Shown here: piece by piece, positions 1 through 5,453 of the stretch | Layout of the letters: each line of letters starts with the position of its first letter | How positions within the stretch are numbered: position 1 is the stretch's first letter | Origin: Bacteroidota bacterium | Lineage (GTDB): Bacteria > Bacteroidota > Ignavibacteria > Ignavibacteriales > Ignavibacteriaceae | Assembly: GCA_022567875.1 (NCBI GenBank) | Contig: JADFGB010000103.1 | Location: 1 to 5,453, forward strand | Direction of reading: 5' to 3' | Length of the DNA stretch: 5,453 nt | The notes under the pieces: generated by a model | Databases searched by the model: none | The model's input: the letters and a program-made list of their open reading frames with translations, nothing else | What the model was told of the DNA's origin: nothing | Program-made: the position numbers and the translations under genes

Positions 1-2870
1 TAACTGCAAATTCAAGGGATAATTTCGGTTCGCTCGATGTTGAAATTACTCCCGGCTATGACATGAACAAAGCGATACAGGATATTAAAAATGCTGTAAA
101 TTCAATCAGTTCATATCCCATTGATGCAGAAAAACCTGTTGTGTATCAATCCACGCAATGGAACAGAGCTATAATGCTTAGTATTTACGGACCATCTGAT
201 CTATTTACCTTAAAAAAAATAGTTGATGAATTTAGGGATGACTTACTAAAAACAGGTAAGATCTCTAAATTCAGAATTTGGGGAATACCGCGCAGAGAAT
301 TTTCAATTGAAGTTTCTCCGCAGGATTTAATCAGATATAAATTAACAATTAATGATATAAGTCAGGCAATCAGAAATTCAAACTTAAATCTTTCTTCCGG
401 TTCAGTTTTAACACAGCAGGAAGAAATATTAATTAGAACTTACAATAAAAAATATCAGGCTGTTGATTTAGAAAACATTGAGATAATATCTAACATAAAC
501 GGACAGAAAATACGCCTTTCAGATATTTGCAAGGTGCAGGAACAATGGCCCGAAAACAGATTTTATTCCGAATACAACGGTAAGCGTTCTGTTGGTTTTA
601 ATGTAATGTATAATAACAACGAAGATGTTGTTGAAATAGTCAAAATTACTGAAGACCTAGCCAAACAATATGAGGCAAAATACGGCGGGCTGGTTTTCTT
701 CAAAACCTTTATAAAAGAAACCGATGATCTGGAAGAAAGAATTGATTTGATGACTCAAAACGGAATTATCGGCTTGGTTTTGGTACTTGTTCTTTTGGGA
801 ATTTTCCTTAACAGCCGGCTTTCCTTTTGGGTTGCTCTTGGGATTCCGATATCATTATTGGGTATGTTTTTTGTCCTTTGGGTTTTAAACATAAGCATAA
901 ACGAAATGAGTCTCTTCGGGGTTATTCTAGTAATAGGAATCCTGGTTGATGACGGAATTATCATTGGGGAGAGCATTTATACTCAGTGGGAAAAACACGG
1001 AAAAGACCCTGTTCAAGCTGCTATTGACGGAACGAAGGATGTAATTAAACCTGTAAGTATTTCTATATTAACAACAATGGTTGCATTTGTACCATACTTT
1101 TATTTTTATGGAAATCTTGGAAAATACGTTTGGCAGATTGCTGCCGTAATTATTATTTCTCTTGCTTTTTCAATGATTGAAGCAGCAATAATTCTGCCTG
1201 CACATATAGCTAACTCTAAGGCACTTCACAAAAACGAAAAATCTAATAATATACTTACCAGACTGAGAAAAAAAACTAATAAAGCAGTCGATTTATTATT
1301 AACAAATGTTTATGCGAAAGTCTTAAAGTTCAGTTTGAAAAACAGATGGGCTGTAGCAACTACAATAATTGCTATCATATTAATTGTTGTAGGATTATTT
1401 CAGGGTTCGCATATTCGTGCTCAATTTTTTCCTTCAATTGAACCCCCTTATGCAAGAATTCGGGCTGAAGTTCCTGCCGGTATGTCAGCGGATGTTGCTA
1501 ATAAAATAAGATATGATCTAATTAATAAATCACTTGCTTTTTCTGAAATTTGGAAAGATTCTTCTGAAGGAAGAGTTGATCCAATAGTAAACTTTACTTC
1601 TTGGATGAATGGGGGAACGATAAATATTTTTATTGTACTTCCAAAATCAGAAAAGCGAGACTATACAATCGGACAGTTTTCTGATGCGTTGAGCGAATAT
1701 ATAGGGATAATACCAGAAGCAGAAAACATTACTGTAGGTGGGTGGAATTTTGGAGGAACTCCAATATCGGTAAAATTCCAGAGCACAGATTATACGCAGC
1801 TATTTAAAGCAAAGGAATTACTTAAAGAAGAATTAAAAAAAATTGACGGAGTTAAAAATATAAGAGACGATACTCCTCTTGGTAATAAAGAATTTATAAT
1901 AACTTTAAAACCCAAAGGACAGGCTCTCGGTTTTACTCTTCGCGACTTAACAACGCAGCTCAGGCAGGGATTTTACGGACAGGAAGTAATGAGACTTCAA
2001 AGAGGCAGAGACGAGATAAAAGTATGGGTAAGATTTACAAAAGACAGCAGAAGATCTATCTCACAAATTGAAAACCTAAAAGTAAGAACACCGGAAAACG
2101 AATATGTACCATTTAAAGAGGTTGCTGATTTTAAAATTAAAAGAGGGTTGAGAAGAATCAGGCACGAAAACGGTGAACGTTCAATTTCTATTTTTGCAAA
2201 CTTGGATTATTCCAAAAACGATCAGGCGGTTGTACTTAAAGAATTAAATAATATAATAGTGCCTAAAATACTTTCCCAAGTTGAAGGAGTAACAAGAAGC
2301 TACGGCGGTCAATCTGAGGAAGTTTCAAAAATGCTTAACTCTATGATTTACTCAATGACAATTGCATTGTTAGTTATGTTTACAATTTTGATATTCCTTT
2401 TAAAATCATATTTAGAAACTTTACTTGTTATGAGTTTGATTCCGCTGGGAATAATAGGTGCGGTTATAGGGCATGTTATTATCGGTATACCAATATCAAT
2501 ACTTTCATTTTTGGGTATAGTAGCTCTTGCGGGAATAATTATTAATGATTCCGTAGTATTGATTGATAAGTATAACAAGCTATTAAAGAAAGGAGAAGAT
2601 ATAAAAGATGCTCTTTTCAATGCAGGTATAATTAGGTTCAGGCCGATTATTCTTACAACCATTACAACTGCCGGCGGTTTGGCGCCTATAATATTTTTAA
2701 AAAGCGAACAAGGTCAGTTCCTTGTGCCTATGGCTGTATCAGTCGCATTTGGATTAATATTCGGTACTTTCTTAACCCTTATATTTTTACCTGCTATGCT
2801 TTATATTATAGACGATGTAAAAACTTTTGTATTTAGTAAAATCGGGAAGATAAAAACAGAGCCGGCGTAA
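1..2870 (+). CDS. RND-family efflux pump inner-membrane permease (AcrB-like), 5' end outside window
   Basis: This is the proton-driven inner-membrane component of a tripartite efflux pump, which normally works with a periplasmic adaptor and a TolC-type outer-membrane channel. The frame is open from base 3, so the first ATG in frame (position 63) is internal: the 20 codons before it read like the family's first porter strand (FGSLDVEITPGYD). About 955 codons are present and AcrB relatives have about 1,030-1,050, so TM1 and the porter start are missing. Numbering from the Met at 63: hydrophobic segments at about 234-250, 255-275 and 283-304 (TM2-4), further helices to about 381, TM7 near 429-446, the second porter/docking loop at about 455-755, and TM8-12 at about 761-915. 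The TM4 proton-relay pair is D296-D297 (LVDDG). R858 and T865 match AcrB R971 and T978, but the relay lysine K940 of AcrB is replaced by N828 (IIINDS). The gene ends in TAA. The substrate cannot be read from the sequence. The adaptor gene is probably upstream (inference). Confidence 0.95.
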   Translation, partial: TANSRDNFGSLDVEITPGYDMNKAIQDIKNAVNSISSYPIDAEKPVVYQSTQWNRAIMLSIYGPSDLFTLKKIVDEFRDDLLKTGKISKFRIWGIPRREFSIEVSPQDLIRYKLTINDISQAIRNSNLNLSSGSVLTQQEEILIRTYNKKYQAVDLENIEIISNINGQKIRLSDICKVQEQWPENRFYSEYNGKRSVGFNVMYNNNEDVVEIVKITEDLAKQYEAKYGGLVFFKTFIKETDDLEERIDLMTQNGIIGLVLVLVLLGIFLNSRLSFWVALGIPISLLGMFFVLWVLNISINEMSLFGVILVIGILVDDGIIIGESIYTQWEKHGKDPVQAAIDGTKDVIKPVSISILTTMVAFVPYFYFYGNLGKYVWQIAAVIIISLAFSMIEAAIILPAHIANSKALHKNEKSNNILTRLRKKTNKAVDLLLTNVYAKVLKFSLKNRWAVATTIIAIILIVVGLFQGSHIRAQFFPSIEPPYARIRAEVPAGMSADVANKIRYDLINKSLAFSEIWKDSSEGRVDPIVNFTSWMNGGTINIFIVLPKSEKRDYTIGQFSDALSEYIGIIPEAENITVGGWNFGGTPISVKFQSTDYTQLFKAKELLKEELKKIDGVKNIRDDTPLGNKEFIITLKPKGQALGFTLRDLTTQLRQGFYGQEVMRLQRGRDEIKVWVRFTKDSRRSISQIENLKVRTPENEYVPFKEVADFKIKRGLRRIRHENGERSISIFANLDYSKNDQAVVLKELNNIIVPKILSQVEGVTRSYGGQSEEVSKMLNSMIYSMTIALLVMFTILIFLLKSYLETLLVMSLIPLGIIGAVIGHVIIGIPISILSFLGIVALAGIIINDSVVLIDKYNKLLKKGEDIKDALFNAGIIRFRPIILTTITTAGGLAPIIFLKSEQGQFLVPMAVSVAFGLIFGTFLTLIFLPAMLYIIDDVKTFVFSKIGKIKTEPA

Positions 2871-2888
2871 ATAAAGGAAAAACGAATA

Positions 2889-2919
2889 TTGATTTAAGAC
2901 TTGAAAACCTTTAAGTTTT
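2889..2919 (+). promoter_or_regulatory. Candidate Bacteroidota-type promoter for the MFS transporter gene
   Basis: TTG at 2889-2891 and TAAGTTTT at 2912-2919 are separated by 20 bp. This fits the known Bacteroidota pattern TTG-N(17-23)-TAnnTTTG except for the last base of the second box (T instead of G). The same layout, with the same 20-bp spacing and much of the same sequence, lies upstream of the next gene at 4650-4680, which strengthens both calls. If used, transcription would start near 2926 and give a leader of about 80 nt before the GTG at 3009. A rival -7 box, TAATTTTG at 2967-2974, matches the consensus better but has no TTG at a suitable distance. Confidence 0.4.
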
Positions 2920-3008
2920 TCATTTTATTTTGTTCAAACATAATTCCAACTTATTCTATTTGTTTGTAATTTTGACAGAAGTATTCAAAACTATCAAACG
3001 GAATAATA

Positions 3009-4622
3009 GTGGAAACAACAAACCGACAAAACTCCAAAGAAGAAAAAAAATCTTTTTCACAAGTTCTTAAAGATGCGTTTAAAGAACTGAAAGAAACAAC
3101 CATTGCATTTGTAAAAGCACCCAAGGCATTGTGGGGCGTTAATGTTCCCTATGTTTTAGAGGGACTTGTTTATTTCGGAGTGCTTACTATACTCGGTAAA
3201 TACAGTTCAGAAAACATAAACTTAAATGACGCACAAGCTGGTCTTGTTTACAGTTTTTTAACCGGGGGAATTACTTTTGCAATGCTTGTTCTCGGCGGTC
3301 TTTCAGATAAACTCGGTGTGCGTAAATCTCTAATTATTTCATTTCTTGTGCTAATTTTAGGTCGTTTACTCGTTGCTGTTTCCGGTTCATTCGGAATGCA
3401 GAGCGGTTTGTGGTCTCCTATGTTTTTTACAATGACTACAGGTTTGTTTTTTGTAATGATTGCTTACGGTTTATACCAACCCGCTGCTTATGCCGCAGTA
3501 AAAAGATACACAACACCAAAAACCGCAGCTATGGGTTATGCAGTTATTTACGGTTTTATGAATCTTGGTGCATTTTTCTCAGGATTTATCTCCGCACTTA
3601 CGCGCCCCCATTTTATTGATACTTTTCCTCCCAACGGGTTAACCTCTGTCTTTTGGGTATATGTGATGATAACTTTTATTGCACTTGTTTTAACCCTTAT
3701 GCTGATAACAAAAAAATCCGATAAAGATGCAGTAGATGTTGTGAAAGCTGCCGGCAATGAAGGAGAAGAAAAAGAAGAGGATAAATCAAAAGAAAAAACA
3801 AACAACACAAAATTATTTGTCCTTGGTATTTTAATGATTGCCTCTTTTCTTTTATCCGGATTCGGTATTAAAAACCCCATTAATTTTATTTTCAGTTTTT
3901 CGTTATTAGGTCTTTCTATTACTATTGATTTCTTTTTTACTATTGCCATTATCCTTTTTGCAATCACTATTTTTGAATACCTGAGAAGAAGACCCTACCA
4001 TCCATTCAGAGACAAAAGATTTACATTTTTTATTTTTGTGTTAATTCCCGTGCAGACTCTTTTTGCACACAACTGGCTTACACTCCCTTATTATTTAGAC
4101 CGTGCCTTTCAAGGCTCTGTTGTCAGCGAGTACTTTGAAATCTTTTCAAACTTAAATCCAATTTTGGTTTTTCTTTTTGCCCCCATTGTTGCGGGCTTAA
4201 CCGCAAAAGCCGATGTCTATAAAATGATGATTTACGGAACTTTTGTTATGGCGATACCTACATTTCTGTTAGTTCTCGGACCTAATATGTATCTCTTTTT
4301 ATTATATATATTAATTATGACAATTGGCGAATCTATGTGGCAGCCGAGATTTCTGCAATGGATTGCAGAAGTTGCACCAAAGGGAATGGTAGGTCTGTAT
4401 ATGGGCGTAGGACAGTTCCCGTGGTTTTTAACAAAAGTACTTACGGGATTTTATTCCGGCTGGTTCTTAATGAAATATGTTCCGCTCGGTGTTTCTCCCA
4501 CAGAAATGAGCACCGAAACAATGTGGTTTTTTTACGGATTGATTGCAATTATAACCCCGATTGGATTAGTGCTTGCAAAAAAATGGGTGATGAAAGATTT
4601 TAAAGTTAAAGCGGAAGATTGA
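3009..4622 (+). CDS. MFS transporter, POT/PTR peptide-transporter-like
   Basis: A complete 537-residue inner-membrane transporter of the major facilitator superfamily. The start is GTG: the frame is closed by a TGA at 2973-2975, no ATG lies between that and the GTG, and the next in-frame Met (residue 92) lies inside the membrane domain. The ribosome site is weak (GGA at 3000-3002). The N-terminus is charged (residues 1-40). MFS motif A is at 97-106 (GLSDKLGVRK) between TM2 and TM3. POT-like features are the TM1 stretch E51-G57, the TM5 stretch with N185-L-G187, and a TM10 region with G440-E441, followed by P445 and A456-P457. A charged loop at 235-268 is followed by extra hydrophobic segments at about 269-286 and 303-324, suggesting 14 helices as in bacterial POTs (the HA/HB pair). 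Several charged residues typical of POTs are absent: the TM1 ExxER becomes YVLEG, and the TM4 Lys of the G-x-x-K-P motif is Q157. Peptide transport is therefore uncertain. It may be a single-gene unit, 138 bp after the pump gene. Confidence 0.88.
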   Translation: METTNRQNSKEEKKSFSQVLKDAFKELKETTIAFVKAPKALWGVNVPYVLEGLVYFGVLTILGKYSSENINLNDAQAGLVYSFLTGGITFAMLVLGGLSDKLGVRKSLIISFLVLILGRLLVAVSGSFGMQSGLWSPMFFTMTTGLFFVMIAYGLYQPAAYAAVKRYTTPKTAAMGYAVIYGFMNLGAFFSGFISALTRPHFIDTFPPNGLTSVFWVYVMITFIALVLTLMLITKKSDKDAVDVVKAAGNEGEEKEEDKSKEKTNNTKLFVLGILMIASFLLSGFGIKNPINFIFSFSLLGLSITIDFFFTIAIILFAITIFEYLRRRPYHPFRDKRFTFFIFVLIPVQTLFAHNWLTLPYYLDRAFQGSVVSEYFEIFSNLNPILVFLFAPIVAGLTAKADVYKMMIYGTFVMAIPTFLLVLGPNMYLFLLYILIMTIGESMWQPRFLQWIAEVAPKGMVGLYMGVGQFPWFLTKVLTGFYSGWFLMKYVPLGVSPTEMSTETMWFFYGLIAIITPIGLVLAKKWVMKDFKVKAED

Positions 4623-4649
4623 AAAGTAAGTTTTATTAATAATCTACTG

Positions 4650-4680
4650 TTGATTGTTTTTCTTAAAACCTTTATGTTTG
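4650..4680 (+). promoter_or_regulatory. Candidate Bacteroidota-type promoter for the ATPase gene
   Basis: TTG at 4650-4652, a 20-bp spacer, then TATGTTTG at 4673-4680, an exact match to the Bacteroidota -7 consensus TAnnTTTG at an accepted spacing. Transcription would begin near 4687, about 47 nt before the ATG at 4734. The last two bases of the box overlap the first palindrome (4679-4697), so a protein bound there would be expected to block initiation (inference). The block TTGATT...AAAACCTTTAnGTTT is shared with the promoter at 2889-2919. Confidence 0.55.
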
Positions 4681-4697
4681 TTCATTAGCAATGAACA
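4679..4697. promoter_or_regulatory. Palindrome 1 (TGTTCA-N7-TGAACA), putative operator
   Basis: A perfect inverted repeat, TGTTCATT-AGC-AATGAACA, with 8-bp arms around a 3-base centre. It overlaps the end of the promoter's -7 box and spans the expected start of transcription, the usual place for a repressor site. It is not followed by a run of T, so it does not look like a terminator. Because the predicted transcript would begin inside it, a DNA-level role is more likely than an RNA hairpin. The binding protein is unknown. Confidence 0.6.
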
Positions 4698-4701
4698 CAA
4701 A

Positions 4702-4720
4702 TGTTCAATACAGTTGAACA
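4702..4720. promoter_or_regulatory. Palindrome 2 (TGTTCA-N7-TGAACA), putative operator
   Basis: A second perfect inverted repeat, TGTTCAA-TACAG-TTGAACA, with 7-bp arms around a 5-base centre. Its outer half-sites and its 19-bp length are identical to those of palindrome 1, while the central seven bases differ, as expected for two binding sites of one dimeric regulator. The centres are 23 bp apart, about two helical turns. It ends 13 bp before the ATG at 4734. In the mRNA it could also fold as a hairpin just ahead of the weak ribosome site (AGAG at 4721-4724), so control of translation is an alternative. Confidence 0.6.
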
Positions 4721-4733
4721 AGAGACAAGTTAA

Positions 4734-5453
4734 ATGATATTAAAAGAAACATTATTAGAAGTAGTTAAAACACAAAAGGAAAACCTTCTTAAAACAGCTT
4801 ACGGTACACCGAGGGAAAGCTTAAAAAGAATAAAATTAGTTTCGGGTTTTGCCATAATAATTTCAGGTATTCGTAGAGCCGGGAAAAGCACACTTCTTCG
4901 TCAATTAACAAATAAGATGAAAAACTTTCATTATTTTAATTTTGAAGATTTAAGGGTTTAAGAGTTTAGGATAGAAGATTTTCAAAGACTTGAAGAAGTT
5001 TTTTTTTCTCTTTCAAAGTCTAACATATTCCTTTTTGATGAAATACAAAATATTGAAGGTTGGGAAATATATATTAGAACTCTTTTAGACAAAAATAAAA
5101 AAGTAATAATTACCGGCTCTAATGCCACTCTTTTGAGCAAGGAGCTTGGCACTAAACTAACCGGCAGACATTTAAAATATGAATTATTTCCATTCTCTTA
5201 TTCGGAATACTTACATAACAAAAATAAAAAACCCTCTACTGTCTCTTTTTTAGATTTTTTTACGTTAGGTGGTTTTCCCGAATACCTAAGACTTAAAGAG
5301 AAAATGATACTTAAAGAATTGTTCAATGATATAATAGCAAGGGACATTACCGTTAGATATAATTTGAGAAATTCTAAATTGGTAAAAGAAATTGCTTTAT
5401 ATCTTATATCAAACATAGGTAAAGAATTCAGCTATCAGAACTTAAGAAAGATA
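4734..5453 (+). pseudogene. AAA+ ATPase of the AAA_14/DUF4143 family, interrupted by an in-frame stop and cut by the window end
   Basis: The protein resembles the common ATP-binding proteins with an AAA_14 domain followed by DUF4143, usually about 380-420 residues, whose cellular role is poorly defined. Translation from ATG 4734 gives residues 1-75 and then TAA (codon 76, 4959-4961). The same frame continues without another stop to the last base (codon 240), so this is a nonsense codon and not a frameshift. Motifs run in family order across the break: N-terminal helix MILKETLLEVVKTQKENL, Walker A G45-IRRA-GKST53, NFED at 69-72 just before the stop, EDF after it, Walker B LFDE with D102-E103, ITGSNA at 126-131, LTGR at 142-145, FPFSYSEY at 152-159, GGFPEYL at 179-185, and N198-D...R203-D204. 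The stop parts Walker A from Walker B, so the 75-residue product could not be an active ATPase. The first in-frame ATG after the stop (residue 191) lies too far downstream to rescue the protein. The rest of DUF4143 lies outside the window. Alternatives to a pseudogene are a sequencing or assembly error, or stop-codon readthrough. Confidence 0.85.

Noticed and set aside
63..65. ATG at 63 as the start of the RND gene
   Set aside because: The frame is open upstream to the window edge, and the 20 preceding codons match the family's first porter strand, so this Met is internal.
755..976. Minus-strand open frame inside the RND gene
   Set aside because: It lies antisense to conserved TM2-TM4 coding sequence and its product has no recognisable features.
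2348..2662. Minus-strand open frame of 104 codons inside the RND gene
   Set aside because: It is antisense to TM8-TM11. Its hydrophobic product reflects the complementary strand of membrane-helix codons.
2895..2931. Possible terminator after the RND gene (AAAAC-CTTTAA-GTTTT then T-rich sequence)
   Set aside because: The stem is only 5 bp with a single G-C pair, too weak for an intrinsic terminator, and the same bases fit the shared promoter block better.
2967..3000. Alternative promoters for the MFS gene: TAATTTTG at 2967-2974, or TTGACA at 2972-2977 as a sigma-70 -35 box
   Set aside because: The first has no TTG at 17-23 bp upstream. The second has no good -10 box at 16-18 bp (only TATCAA at 14 bp). 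Neither is excluded, but both are weaker than 2889-2919.
3410..3619. Plus-strand 69-codon frame within the MFS gene
   Set aside because: It is a different-frame shadow of TM4-TM6 coding sequence, with Cys- and Tyr-rich nonsense composition.
3548..3967. Minus-strand 139-codon frame within the MFS gene
   Set aside because: It is antisense to the transporter's TM5-loop-extra helix region, with no start signal or domain features.
4337..4603. Plus-strand 88-codon frame near the MFS 3' end
   Set aside because: It overlaps the conserved POT-like TM10-TM12 sequence in another frame and has no family signature.
4679..4720. The twin palindromes as a CRISPR array or intrinsic terminator of the MFS gene
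   Set aside because: There are only two units with a 4-bp gap and no spacers, and neither palindrome is followed by a T run.
5198..5416. Minus-strand 72-codon frame opposite the ATPase
   Set aside because: The plus strand here encodes well-recognised ATPase motifs (PFSYSEY, GGFPEYL), so this is a shadow.

Overview
The window is AT-rich bacterial DNA with all genes on the plus strand: the 3' part of an RND-family efflux pump gene, a complete MFS transporter gene resembling the POT/PTR peptide transporters, and the 5' part of an AAA+/DUF4143-type ATPase gene broken by an in-frame stop codon. Codon use, the lack of strong Shine-Dalgarno sequences, the protein styles and promoter-like boxes of the TTG-N(17-23)-TAnnTTTG kind suggest the Bacteroidota/Ignavibacteriota (FCB) group. 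This is an inference, since no marker gene is present. Both intact ends use ordinary stops (TAA for the RND gene, TGA for the MFS gene), so nothing points to a non-standard genetic code.

Layout. Positions 1-2870: the reading frame is open from the window edge, so the pump's true start lies upstream, with roughly 85-90 residues missing by comparison with AcrB. Positions 2871-3008: a 138-bp gap with a candidate promoter (2889-2919). Positions 3009-4622: the MFS/POT-like transporter, starting at GTG. Positions 4623-4733: a 111-bp gap with a candidate promoter (4650-4680) followed by two tandem 19-bp palindromes of identical form, TGTTCA-N7-TGAACA (4679-4697 and 4702-4720). Positions 4734-5453: the ATPase frame, in which a TAA at 4959-4961 separates Walker A from Walker B; the same frame then stays open to the window end with clear family motifs.

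The three genes do not form an obvious pathway. Each of the two downstream genes seems to have its own promoter, and the two promoters share an unusual degree of sequence (TTGATT, then AAAACCTTTAnGTTT at the same spacing). The points most worth a second look are the twin palindromes beside the ATPase promoter, the single nonsense codon in an otherwise preserved ATPase, the shared promoter block, and the loss of conserved charged residues in the POT-like transporter. I found no RNA genes, CRISPR array, insertion sequence or convincing intrinsic terminator.
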